Shown in pieces: positions 52,488-62,870 of a DNA stretch of 64,000 nt (position 1 is its first letter; each line of letters begins with the position of its first letter). This stretch comes from Alentia gelatinosa (lineage: Eukaryota; Annelida; Polychaeta; Phyllodocida; Polynoidae), in NCBI GenBank assembly GCA_950022655.1, contig OX465582.1, forward strand, positions 93,448,704-93,512,703, read 5' to 3'. Under the pieces are notes generated by a model that saw nothing but the letters and a program-made list of their open reading frames with translations, was not told the DNA's origin and did no database searches. The translations under genes and the position numbers were made by a program.

Positions 52488-53570
52488 TGCCAGTGAAAAC
52501 TTACCCTTGAGGTGAGGGGTGTGAAAAAACAGGAAACCCTGTTTGTTGGATTCCTTATTTAATATATATGTAGGATAATTAGTCGGTGACTATATCTCGT
52601 TTCCATTCACCTATCTAACGTTAGCGTCGGTTTACCAAAGGAATCGATCGGTGGTTCCCAACAGCAAATTGGTGCCTAATGATTATACAATGGAAATTTG
52701 ACATATTGTAGCGTTTCCACCTGCCAACAGAAATGCCATCCATTTTATGTGCAAAAAGTTGGTTGGTGGCTATCCTTGAGAATTTATCCATAATGTTGAC
52801 CTAAAAAGCGCACACTATGATTCCACCTGATGACCGATTAAGTGGTCCATGTCCCCCGATTAATCAATTAATCCATATACATATAGGACCGGACAAGCCT
52901 GAATATGAACACTCCCTAAACTTGTTGATACAAAACGTCGGTTTGTGGTGCCATATCTTATAATACTGGAGACAACACTCTTCGATCATTTCTGTTTCAT
53001 CTTGTCGATGTTTCCTCTATGTCAGAACCACCAATTTTATCGGTCGGCGGTAATAAATTCAAGTCAAGTGGAAACAGGACACACAGTTTATTTTCCATTG
53101 GCCGACAAAAACGGCACCAATTGCATTGTAATGACTTTGTCGACTCGTTTTCTGGGTACATACCGAAGAGATTTTCACCTAAAAAAAACTGAGGTTCAAT
53201 ATGAAAGCATTCTGATTCTCTCGGCCTGTGAGAAAATCAGTCGTCAGTCGTCAATGGCCTCATTTCATAATCAATGTCAATGGGAAGTCATCATATAAGC
53301 CATTTTCCACTGGCCGACTATTCGCCACTGATCTGCAGTTGGGACCCACGTACACCAGATCAGTGAATGGAAACAGACATGCTGAGAAGTGTTCACAGAT
53401 TAATTGTGCATAGATTATGCAATAAGGCCATCACCGACTGACTTGGTCAACGACTGACAGAATAAAAGGGGTTTGAAATCGCCGGTGTTGGTCATTGTGT
53501 TTGGAAGACAGTTCTGTCAGTATGGAATATGGCAGAAACAAGGCATACACAGTCCCCTCACCGATTCTTA
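52488..53570. repeat. Patchwork of family E-related fragments
   Basis: TTTCCACCTGCCAACAGAAA (about 52709), TTTTCCATTGGCCGACAAAA (about 53090), ACTTTGTCGACTCG, GCCATTTTCCACTGGCCGAC (about 53299), GATCTGCAGTTGGGACC and ACTGACTTGGTCAACGACTG (about 53437). These are ends and stems of diverged family E relatives; individual copies cannot be cleanly bounded. No gene. Confidence 0.55.
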
Positions 53571-54165
53571 TACCGGGGACACACCGAGCGAGTGAAGGCA
53601 GCGATCTCTGGAATCGCCAACAGAAATTGGCGTGTATGCGAGATATCATTTCATAAGGAATACCTGCTGCCTATGATTTAGCATCGTCGAAGCAATAATC
53701 AGGTGAAATATGGAATGATAGCTCATATACAGGCCATTTTGTGTTGGCAATTACAGAACTCGCTGCGTTTCTCGCTTGGTGTGCCTCCGGCTTCAGATAC
53801 CAACTCGCAGCCATTGGCCACCACCAACCGACCTTAATGCCGGGGACACACCAAGCGAGTAATGGCAGCGATCTCCAGAATCGCCAACAAAAATTTGCGT
53901 GTATGTGTGATATTATTTCATAGTAATATCTCCCACCAATGATAAAGCTGGAGACACACCAAGCGAGAAACGCAGTGATTTCCGGAATCGCCAACAAACA
54001 ATGGCCTGTAAGTGAGCTATTATTTCATAATTTACCTGATTATTGCTTGTTATATGCTAAATTATCGGTGAGAGATATTCATATGAAATAATATCTCAGA
54101 TATATGCCATTTTGTGTTGGCGATTCCAAAGATCGCCACCTTGATTCGCTTGGTGTGTCTCCGGT
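53571..54165. repeat. Family L cluster: five inverted or direct copies of a ~60-bp module
   Basis: The module GGGGACACACCAAGCGAG followed by GCGATCTCCAGAATCGCCAA occurs forward at about 53575, 53840 and 53945, and reversed at about 53741 and 54112 (TTGGCGATTCC..CGCTTGGTGTGTCTCCGG). AGTAATATCTCCCACC and ATGAAATAATATCTCA spacers alternate. The set can fold into several alternative long hairpins. Confidence 0.8.
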
Positions 54166-54169
54166 ATTA

Positions 54170-54645
54170 GGAGTACTCAATTAATCGGTGCCGTTTTCGT
54201 CGGCCAGTGGAACATGGCTTAATGTCTAGGCTCATAATTCCTCTCTGGGACACGGGTTAATACCGCCCACACAACCAATGCAATCTGTAATATGTCGCGG
54301 CGATTACCGCTCTATGCACTGACCTACAGAGACGGGTGATGTATGTATACACGGTCGTTGACCTGGGGAGGGCATTACATCAGGCCATGCTGTGCTCGGG
54401 TGTTGTGCGTAAAGTGAAATTCACATGGTGGGATTCATGTACCTCACAGCGTTCAAAATCTCATGAGATTCTGTTCATTTTCAGGGGTAAATGTCTCCAA
54501 CAATTGCAGGGGATACAACTTGCCTCTGGGAAATGGAACCCTATAATTTAGATGAAGAAATTGTGTTCCTGTACAGATATTCACCAGGTTTAGTCTCAGA
54601 CAAAGACCCTGTGAGGTACGTGAATTCTATCGTGTGAATCCCACT
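54170..54645. other. Unassigned sequence
   Basis: Begins with a family E-like end (GTTTTCGTCGGCCAGTGGAA at about 54198). No gene. GTGAATCCCAC and GTGGGATTCA form a distant pair around 54428-54640. Confidence 0.45.
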
Positions 54646-54726
54646 TTAACCCTTTAAGGACGGGTGCCTGTGGCCGAGCTACCCCGTTAAAGATAAATGC
54701 TTGTAGTTGGGTGATTTCTAAATTAT

Positions 54727-55075
54727 ATTGATTTTTGCAAATAACTCTGGATAATATAGGCTCCATATATCAGCAAATAGAAAATGCAAAAAAATGGCAT
54801 GTCACCATGCTAACTTCTATGGGAAGGCCATCTGAAAATGTAAGTGTTTAACTCTTGTTGTCTATGGGAAACTATAATATTTTGACTTTGTTGCTAAATG
54901 ACACTGATGTTCTATTGTTATCTTCAAATAATTCTGGATTATGATAGTTGGGAACATGAACAAATGCGAAACACTAAAATAATACTATGTCACCATGCTA
55001 ATTTCTATGGGAAGTACATCTGAAGAAGGTAAGTGCTTAACTATTGGTGTCTATGGGAAACTGCTATATTTTCAT
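54727..55075. repeat. ~188-bp tandem duplication inside C6
   Basis: ATGTCACCATGCTAA(C/T)TTCTATGGG followed by CATCTGAA and GTCTATGGGAAACT occurs at about 54799 and 54987, with matching upstream blocks (TTCTGGAT or CTCTGGAT, GCAAA). Diverged. Confidence 0.75.
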
Positions 55076-55950
55076 GAAACCAGATGACAGCACCAGTGTC
55101 TACACAGGGGGCAGTGCGATACCCAACTGCATTTGTCTTTAAGGACGGGTGCTGGTGGCAGTTTGTCCTGTAAAAGGCCTCTTCCACAGGAGGCTAGTAC
55201 TCCGTCCGTCCAGTTTTTCCGTCTGAAATTCAGACGGAATGAGACGGACGGCTCAGTGGAGGCGACTTGCTTGGGTAAATCTGTCTGACGGACTGCTATA
55301 AAATCGTTAAAATGGCCTCCACATACAGTCCGTCCGTCCCAATAGTTGGACGGATTGAGACGGATTGAGACGGATGGATTAGTGGAAGTCTTCTGAACCC
55401 AATCCGTCCGTCTGTAATACCTAAAACATACCAATTTTCAAAGTATTTATATATAAAAACCGTCCAGACGGGGATATCCAAAAAATTAGATATTGCCGTC
55501 CGACGGATTCCCGTCCATATTCCGTCCAAATTCCGTCCAAATTCCGTCCAAATTCCGACCAAGTCACGATATTTAACACTGCCAGCAGCCTGCCATACTG
55601 CCCCTCTATCATACTACCCCGCCATCTATACTGTCCCACAACTATACTGTCCTTCCCCCATACTGCCCCTACACCATACTGCCCCTCAACCATATTGCCC
55701 CTCCACCATACTGTCCCTCAACCATACTGTCCCTCCACCATACTGCCCCTTAACCATACTGTCCCTCCAACATACTGCCCCTCCAACATACTGCCTCTAC
55801 ACCATACTACCACGCCATCTATACTGGCCCTCCACCATACTGCCCCTCCACCATACTGTCCCTCAACTATATTGCCCCTCCACCATACTGTCCCTCAACC
55901 ATACTGCCCCTCCACCATACTGTCCTCGTTGGAAGTATATTAAAGTGCCA

Positions 55951-56280
55951 CACTCACTTACTACGATTTTGCTTCAGACACGCCCCAACAAACCTTACAG
56001 CACGGCTACGACACAAAATCGAACATTGTGTTGTAGCCGGGCGCAACTGTACTTTGACTTCTGCGACACGCCCCGACACGCCCCAACATGGTCGCAGCCC
56101 TTCCGACACGGCTACAATATGTCCAACATGTTGGACATGTCGGGACGTGTCATAACGGCTGCGACATGGCGGGGCTTGTCGGGGCGTGTCAGGGTGTGTC
56201 AGAACGCTATCGTAGTATGTCGCACAAGTGGAGGCAGGCTTCCGACAAGGTCTACGACACCGTTCCGACACAAGTCACAA
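55951..56280. repeat. Family B segment embedded in the array, copy 1
   Basis: CACTTACTACGATTTTGCTT, GACACGCCCCGACACGCCCC, CCAACATGTTGG and AAGTGGAGGCAGGCTTCCGA match 21840-22210. The family B right part is found separately at 60376-60540. The left TIR is shortened. Confidence 0.8.
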
Positions 56281-56494
56281 GATTTAACACTGCCAGCAGC
56301 CTGCCATACTGCCCCTCCATCATACTACCCCACCATCTATACTGTCCCTCTACCATACTGCCCCTCCATCATACTGCCCCTCAACCATACTGGCCCTCCA
56401 ACATACTGCCCCTCCAACATACTGCCCCTCCACCATACTGTCCCTCAACCATACTGCCCCTCCACCATACTGTCCTCGTTGGAAGTATATTAAA

Positions 56495-56870
56495 GTGCTG
56501 CACCCACTTACTACGATTTTGCTTCCGACACGCTCAGGAAAACCTTACGACACGGCTACGACACAGAATCGAACATTGTGTCGTAGCAAGGCGCAAGTGT
56601 ACCTCAACTTCTACGACATACCCCGACACGCCCAAACATGGGCTGCGACACGCCCTGACACAGGAGCCTTGTCGCAGCCCTTCCGACACGGCTATGACAT
56701 GTCCAACATGTTGGACATGTAGGGGCGTGTCATAACGGCTGCGACATGGCGGGACAAGGTGGGGCGTATCAGGGCGTGTTGGAACCCTATCGTAGCATGT
56801 CGCACAAGTGGAGGCAGGCTTCCGACAAGGTCTACGACACCGTTCCGACACAAGTCACAATATTAAACAT
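56495..56870. repeat. Family B segment embedded in the array, copy 2
   Basis: Repeats copy 1 almost throughout, preceded both times by CTGTCCTCGTTGGAAGTATA and followed by AACACTGCCAGCAGCC or AACATTGCCAGCAGCC. The two are therefore a segmental duplication with a period of about 550-590 bp. Confidence 0.82.
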
Positions 56871-58282
56871 TGCCAGCAGCCTGCCATACTGCCCCTCTAT
56901 CATGCTACCCCACCGTCTATACTGTCCCTCCACCATACAGCCCCTCCACCATACTGCCCCTCCACCATACTGCCCCTCAACCATACTGCCCCTCCAACAT
57001 ACTGCCCCTCCAACATGCTACCCCTCCACCATACTGCCCCATCACCATACTACCCTGCCATCTATACTGTCCCTCCACCATACTGCCCTTCCACCATACT
57101 GTCCCTCAACCATACTGCCCCTCCACCATACTGTCCCTCAACCATACTGCCCCTTCACTATACTATCCCTCCACCATACTGCCCCCCACCATACTGACCC
57201 TCCCCCATACTACTGTCCCTCAACCATACTGCCCCTCTACAATACTGTCCCTCTACCATACTGCACCTCCACCATACTGCACCTCCACCATACTGCCCCT
57301 CACCCATACTGCCCCTCAACCATACCGCCCCTCACCAATACTTTCCTTCAACCACCATACTGCCTGTCATCCATACTACCCTCACACTATACTCCTCCTC
57401 TACCATACTGCCTCTCAATCATACTCCCCTTAATTCATACTGCATCTCTACCATGCTGTCTTTAATCCATACTGCCCATAGACCATACTGCCCCTCAACC
57501 ATACCGCCCCTCACCCATACTTTCCTTCAACCACCATACTGCCTGTCAGCCATACTACCCTTACACTATACTCCTCCTCTACCATACTGCCTCTCAATCA
57601 TACTCCCCTTAATCCATACTGCATCTCTACCATGCTCTCCTTAATCCATACTGCCCTTAGACCAAACTGCCCCTCTACCATACTGCCCTGAACCATACTT
57701 GCCCTAAACTGTACTGCCCCTCAAAGGGGTACTATAGTGAGGGACAATGTGATTTAGGGGCAGTGTGGTTGAGGGGCAGTGTGGTGGAGGAGTACTATGG
57801 TGAGGAGCGGTATAGTGGAGGGGCATTATGGTTTAAGGGTTGCATGGTTAAGGGGCAGGGCAGTATGGTGGAGGGGCAGTATGGTAGAGGGGCAATATGA
57901 TTCAGGAGCATTTTTTGTGAGAGGGCTAGTATGGTTAAAGGGCAGTACGGTAGAGGGGGAGTATTTTAGAGGGGGAGTATGCTGGAGGGATAGTATGGTG
58001 ATGGGGCAGTATGGTGGAGGGGCAGTATGGTGGAGGGGCAGTATGGTGGAGGGGCAGTATAGTGGAGGGACAGTATGGTAGAGGGGCAGTATTGTGGAGG
58101 GGTAGTATGTTGGAGGGTAATATGGTAGAGGGGCAGTATGGTAGAGGCGTATTATTGTGGAGGGGTAGTATACTGGAGGGACAGTATGGTAAAGGGGCAG
58201 TATTGTAGAGGGGTAGTATAGGCGAGGGGCATTATGGGTGAGGGGCAGTACAGGTAAGGGGTAGTATGGTGGAGGGGCAGTG

Positions 58283-58349
58283 ATATATAGAGACATAGTT
58301 AGTGTGACTGAATGGAATCTGTTCAAAGATATGTAGGTATATAGTAATG
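58283..58349 (+). other. Natural empty site for the P6 insertion
   Basis: ATATATAGAGACATAGTTAG, GTGTGACTGAATGGAATCTG, TTCAAAGATATGTAGGTATA and TAGTAATGTGGAGG are duplicated at 58907-58968, but there the sequence is split between TATAG and TAATG by 396 bp plus AG. The two copies show the locus before and after insertion. Confidence 0.9.
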
Positions 58350-58968
58350 TGGAGGGGCAGTATATTGGAGGGGCTGTATAGGTGTGGGGTAGTATGTTGG
58401 AGGGTGAGTATGGTAGAGGGGCAGTATGGTAGAGGGGCAGTATGGTGGAGGGGCAGTATGGTGGAGAGGCAGTATGGTGGAGGGGCAGTATGGTGGAGGG
58501 ACAATATGGTAAAGGGGCAGTATTGTAGAGGGGCAGAATGGTGGAGGGGTAGCATGGTGGAGGGGCAGTATGGTGGAGGGACAGTATGGTAGAAGGGCAT
58601 TATTGTGGAGGGGTAGTATGCTGGAGGGTGAGTATGGTAGAGGGGCAGTATGGTGGGGGGGTAGTATGGTGGAGGGGCAGTATGGTGGAGGGACAGTATG
58701 GTAGAGGGGCATTATTGTGGAGGGGTAGTATGCTGGACGGTGAGTATGGTGGAGGGGCAGTATGGTAGAGGGGCAGTATTGTAGAGGGGCAGTATGGTGG
58801 AGGGACAGTATGGTAAAGGGGCAGTATTGTGGAGGGGCAGTATGGGGGAGGGGCAGTATGGGTAAGGGGCAGTATAGGTGAGGGGTAGTATGATGGAGGG
58901 GCAGTAATATATAGAGACATAGTTAGTGTGACTGAATGGAATCTGTTCAAAGATATGTAGGTGTATAG

Positions 58969-59364
58969 ACAATAATCGATGGTTTTGTGGACAGGCGGCC
59001 GTAAACCACGAGCGGTTGACGCGTAGTAATACAAGTGCGCTAGCGCGTGTATTACGAGATTAACCTCGAGTGGTTTACAGAGCTGCCTGTCCACAAAATC
59101 ATCGTTTGTTGCATTTATTATCCATCTTTCTGAATAAATTAAACCCAGTAATTGCCATATTAACGGGTATAACATTCGGAACTATTTCTTTGCTCTATAG
59201 CAAAAGGGACTATATTTCCCATATACCATGGTTTTGAGGCCGTACACCACAGGTTTGAATCCGTATACCACAGTTATGGTATCTGACAGGTTTTATACAA
59301 TGGGTCGTGGTTTACTGAGTCCCCATACATTTTCAATGGGGACTTTGTATACGATGGATAATAA
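58969..59364 (-). mobile_element. Family P bipartite element with defined ends (P6)
   Basis: Boundaries come from the empty site at 58343: insert from ACAATAATCGATGGTTTT to TACGATGGATAATAA, flanked by AG on both sides. Hairpin module 58969-59115 (GGACAGGCGGCCGTAAACCA..TGGTTTACAGAGCTGCCTGT; tip GTAGTAATACAAGTGCGCTA). Module 1 59116-59364 is bounded by TTATTATCCATC and GATGGATAATAA. No coding capacity. Confidence 0.88.
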
Positions 59365-59439
59365 AGTAATGTGGAGGGGCAGTATACTGGAGGGGCAGTA
59401 TGGGTGTGGGGTAGTATGGTGGAGGGTGAATATGGTAGA

Positions 59440-60360
59440 GGGGCAGTATGGTGGAGGGGCAGTATGGTGGAGGGGCAGTATGGTAAAGAGGCAGTATTGT
59501 AGAGGGGCAGTATTGTGGAAGGGCAGTATGGTTGAGGGTCAGTATGGGTGTTGGTCAGTATGGGTGAGGGTCAGTATGGGTGAGGGGTAGTATGGTGGAG
59601 GGGCAGTATGGTGGAGGGGCAGTATGGTGGAGGAACAGTATGGTAAAGGGGCAGTATTGTAGAGGGGCAGTATGGTAAAGAGGCAGTATTGTAGAGGGGC
59701 AGTATGGTGGAAGGGCAGTATGGTTGAGGGTCAGTATGGGTGTTGGTCAGTATGGGTGAGGGTCAGTATGGGTGAGGGGTAGTATGGTGGAGGGGCAGTA
59801 TGGTGGAGGGGCAGTATGGTGGAGGAACAGTATGGTAAAGGGGCAGTATTGTAGAGGGGCAGTATGGTAAAGAGGCAGTATTGTAGAGGGGCAGTATGGT
59901 GGAAGGGCAGTATGGTTGAGGGTCAGTATGGGTGTTGGTCAGTATGGGTGAGGGTCAGTATGGGTGAGGGGTAGTATAGTGGAAGGGCAGTATGGTGGAG
60001 GGGCAGTATGGTGGAGGAACAGTATGGTAAAGGGGCAGTATTGTAGAGGGGCAGTATGGTAAAGAGGCAGTATTGTAGAGGGGCAGTATGGTGGAAGGGC
60101 AGTATGGTTGAGGGTCAGTATGGGTGTGGGTCAGTATGGGTGAGGGTCAGTATGGGTGAGGGGTAGTATGGTGGAGGGGCAGTATGGTGGAGGGGCAGTA
60201 TGGTGGAGGGACAGTATGGTAAAGGGGCAGTATTGTAGAGGGGCAGCATGGTGGAAGGGCAGTATGGTTGAGGGTCAGTATGGGTGTGGGTCAGTATGAG
60301 TGAGGGTCAGTATGGGTGAGGGGTAGTATGGTGGAGGGGCAGTATGGTGGAGGGGCAGTA
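59440..60360. repeat. 192-bp higher-order repeat within the right arm
   Basis: The marker GGGTGTTGG or GGGTGTGGG recurs at 59546, 59738, 59930, 60122 and 60282: three steps of 192 bp (12 units of 16) and one of 160 (10 units). Units within one period differ, units one period apart are nearly identical. Confidence 0.9.
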
Positions 60361-60375
60361 TGGTAGAGGGGCAGT

Positions 60376-60540
60376 ATTAAAATATTTGATTATAGAATAT
60401 ATAAGAATTCTAAAAAATTTCACTCAGTTAAACCCATGCCACCGTTTTCAAATAAAAAAAAAATCATTGGTCACTGTCACCAGTTTTTAAAAAATTAAGG
60501 AAAACTGTATTTTGTCATAGCCTGTGTCGTAGCCCTTGTG
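60376..60540. repeat. Family B right-part fragment
   Basis: AAAATATTTGATTATAGAAT, ATATAAGAATTCTAAAAA, AAACCCATGCCACC and CATAGCCTGTGTCGTAGCCC match 22358-22560 of family B in the same order. Confidence 0.75.
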
Positions 60541-60910
60541 CGGGAAACTAGACGGATTACCCAGACGGATTTTGAAAACGTCAGACGGAATAGTGACTAG
60601 TGGAAGTATGTTTGTCCGTCCGTCAGTATGACAACCGTCTGGATTTCAATTTTGTAGACGGACGGACAGTGACTTGGGACGGACGGATTTGTAGTAGTCG
60701 CCTGTGGAAGAGGCCTTTGAGGGCACTGGCACACATTTGCAAAACACATAATTTGTGTCTTTAATCACATGATACAAAATATAAAACTAAATATTTTCTT
60801 GTTTTCTGAATAGAAATACTAATCGTGGTCTTAGACCTACATTCTGTGAACATTTGATTAATATTGCTCCACTATTTCATTGTTAAAAACAATTTGTATA
60901 TTTTCGAGAA

Positions 60911-61312
60911 ATGATGCCTCAAAACATCATTCACCTTGGTCCGGTTGTAGCCTCAAGGCATCATTCGCCCTGGGCCGGTTGTTCCCTCAAGGCATCATTC
61001 GCCCTGGGCCGGTTCTTGCCTCAAAGCATCATTCACCTTGGGCCGGCTCTTGCCTCAAGGCATCATTCACCTTGGGCCGGCTCTTGCCTCAAAGCATCAT
61101 TCACCTTGGGCCGGCTCTTGCCTCAAAGCATCATTCACCTTGGGCCGGCTCTTGCCTCAAGGCATCATTCACCTTGGGCCGGCTCTTGCCTCAAAGCATC
61201 ATTCACCTTGGGCCGGCTCTTGCCCCAAGGCATCATTCACCTTGGGCCGGTTGATACCTTAAGGCATCATTCGCCCTGGGCTGGTTGATGCCTCAAGGCC
61301 TCATTAGCATCA
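60911..61312. repeat. 34-bp minisatellite, about 12 units, in C6
   Basis: Unit TGCCTCAARGCATCATTCAC followed by CTTGGGCCGGCTCT. It is the amplified form of the palindromic module that other family C copies carry two or three times. 34 bp is not a multiple of three and has no stop, so all three plus frames are open with a repeating 34-residue peptide; I do not regard them as genes. Confidence 0.93.
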
Positions 61313-61324
61313 TTTAAGGGTTAA

Positions 61325-62167
61325 CGGGTGTAAGGGTAGAGGGTAAACACGTGGATCCTTTGAGCGATAAAACACATGTACGTACTTTGTGAGCGTGGGA
61401 AACACGCCCAGATACGCTGATTATAGGTTAGGGAGAGGTTATATAGACCTCCCCATGTAAACTACGAGGGTCAGTCACATGTAGACTACAAGGGATGGTC
61501 ACATTTATTACATAATTTTCAGAAAATAAATGCTGAAAATAAAAAGAGTCAAGCTCAAATTTAAAGGAAAAAATGGTGCGGAATTCCAGTATCATAGAGT
61601 CTCAAAATAGTACCCAGCTGACTTATTTCAGTTGGGGAAAGGATTATGAGGAAGGTCACATATCGTAATCTATTCAATTTCATTTATATAATCATTAAGA
61701 AATGTTCGCGGATCTAGAAAAATTACCTGAAACACAGGTGTTATGTTACGCTGCTAGAAATGTCCAGCTAAATTATATTGAACATGAATGAAGATAAACA
61801 CTGTTTAAAAACAACAAAAAAAGAATCTGTCCGATAGTTTATAAACCTGACACCTACCACGCCCCTACCGATAAGGACATGAACTGAATTCATATTCCCT
61901 AATGTCATTAGTAATGTGTGCACCCTCAGGCACAATGTCATCATGAGATTTTAAGCCACAGCAAAATGCAATACAACGTTGGGTTCTGGCTTCCCGGCAA
62001 GATTCCCTTGCACGGAGAAAGAATAACCGAGAGGAGAATTAGATCTCAGTGACGTTAAATCACTCCCAGCCTCCGCGCCCTCAGCTGTGCAGCGAGTTGA
62101 ATCGACATCTAGCGTGCCCTCTGATATGACCTCTAGACACCCGACAACGCCTCGCCATCAGTTTAGA
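61325..62167. other. Unassigned sequence
   Basis: CATCTAGCGTGCCCTCTGAT at about 62108 has a partial CTCF-like word. No gene seen. Confidence 0.5.
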
Positions 62168-62698
62168 TTTAAAGGCGTATCCTACAATTTACAGTGGTGC
62201 CACCTGGTGATGCTTTGATAGCAACCCAAATTGGTTCTTTGTGATAGAGTCTAATACCGAATTTATATGGGATATAGCGTTTTGTAATTTCTTCCGAACA
62301 CAATATGTAGAATTAGTTTATTCACAACTATTGGTTTGTATAGGAAATGAAATAGCAAGTATTGTTTATTTCAGTCCTTTAAAAAAAGAAAGAAAAAAAG
62401 GGCAGTTATATAATTAGTTGTAGTTTTCAAAACTTAAATATGTGCTTCTCCACATTTTAAATATTTTGTGAAAGTTGAAGAAAATGACATGGGTTTTACT
62501 AATTTCAATAATTTCTATACACCCTATCATAACATTGTCATCATTTCGATTTCTAAATAAAAAACAAGTAGGGTGACCCTCAATTTTTCAATTAGATACA
62601 TGTCCCTACAACACCATTGAATTGTCATATTAAATTTTCCGGAAAATTACATGTGTTTTAATTTTAAAGCCAATTGTCCGATGTGCCTCTGAGGGAGG
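62168..62698 (+). mobile_element. MITE family S, full copy
   Basis: Left end TTTAAAGGCGTATCCTACAA, right end CAATTGTCCGATGTGCCTCT; the ends are imperfect inverted repeats (AAAGGCGTATCCTACAAT against GAGGCACATCGGACAAT). The interior is AT-rich with an A-rich tract near 62382-62400. Partial copies at 18480 and 41884. The left end carries a CTCF-like core. Confidence 0.65.
62195..62210 (-). promoter_or_regulatory. CTCF-like motif in family S
   Basis: On the minus strand the core reads TCACCAGGTGGCACCA, 15 of 16 against CCRSYAGRKGGCRSYV. The copy at 41884 has the weaker TCACAAGGTGGTGCTA at the same place. Also contains the E-box CAGGTG. Motif evidence only. Confidence 0.35.
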
Positions 62699-62870
62699 TG
62701 CTTACCTACTACGATGAAAAGTAAGACTTCCCGATGTTAAACGAAGGAAAATTCCCTGCCTAGTGGTACATCGGAGCTGTCCATTGGTGAAGCCTGGCAC
62801 ACTGATATTTGTGACATGGTACTCTGTGACACATAACCAATGCACTACGATGCACGCTGATACCGTCCTA

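Larger units (their letters stand above)
55591..57720. repeat. Left minisatellite arm, 16-bp unit CATACTGCCCCTCCAC
   Basis: Over 80 degenerate units, interrupted by two family B segments (55951-56280 and 56495-56870). All three frames are open over long stretches because 16 bp is not a multiple of three and the unit has no stop; these frames are not genes. ACTGCCAGCAGCCTGCCATA marks the start of an array three times (55577, 56288, 56868), showing larger segmental duplications. Confidence 0.93.
57730..60375. repeat. Right minisatellite arm, 16-bp unit GTGGAGGGGCAGTATG
   Basis: Reverse complement of the left arm, so the two arms can pair over kilobases around a centre near 57723 (CCCCTCAAAGGGG). 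Interrupted by two copies of an ATATATAGAGACATAGTTAG segment (58283, 58907) and by the P insertion. The G-rich strand is the plus strand here. Confidence 0.93.
55174..60717. mobile_element. Large foldback-type element Q with minisatellite arms
   Basis: Ends AAGGCCTCTTCCACAGGAGG and CGCCTGTGGAAGAGGCCTT are inverted. Subterminal zones repeat CCGTCCGTCC on the left (55199-55560) and GGACGGACGG on the right (60545-60690). Between lie inverted arrays of a 16-bp minisatellite and pieces of family B. Flanks (TAA left, TGA right) line up with the uninterrupted sequence of copy 5 at about 44333. 5.5 kb with no recognisable transposase. Resembles Foldback elements in plan; homology to them is not claimed. 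Confidence 0.78.
54650..61320. mobile_element. piggyBac-like MITE, family C copy 6, enlarged to 6.7 kb
   Basis: TTAA at 54646-54649 and 61321-61324, ends CCCTTTAAGGACGGGTGCCT and CATTTAAGGG. Left and right inner parts align with copy 5 (GACGGGTGCTGGTGGCAGTT; GGCACACATTTGC, CTTTAATCACATGATA). Contains an internal ~188-bp duplication, the Q element (55174-60717) and an expanded 34-bp minisatellite (60911-61312). Confidence 0.82.

Noticed and set aside
53671..53997. 108-codon minus-strand frame with repeated FCWRFWRSLPLLAWCVPGI
   Set aside because: Derived from the repeated module of family L; the internal peptide repeat reflects DNA repeats.
55695..57644. Several long open frames (up to about 239 codons) rich in HHTAPPPYCPSTILPL
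   Set aside because: They are translations of the 16-bp minisatellite, open in all three frames because the unit has no stop; no gene.
57779..59590. Open frames on both strands (GGAVWWRGSMVEGQY and PYCPSTILPLHHT types)
   Set aside because: Same minisatellite in the opposite orientation; repeat artefacts.
60880..61288. Three overlapping frames of 74-125 codons with HHSPWAGSCLKASF repeats
   Set aside because: Phase-shifted readings of the 34-bp minisatellite in family C copy 6.
59440..61312. Regular repeats resembling a CRISPR array
   Set aside because: The repeats are contiguous without unique spacers of fixed length, and the sequence is animal-type DNA.
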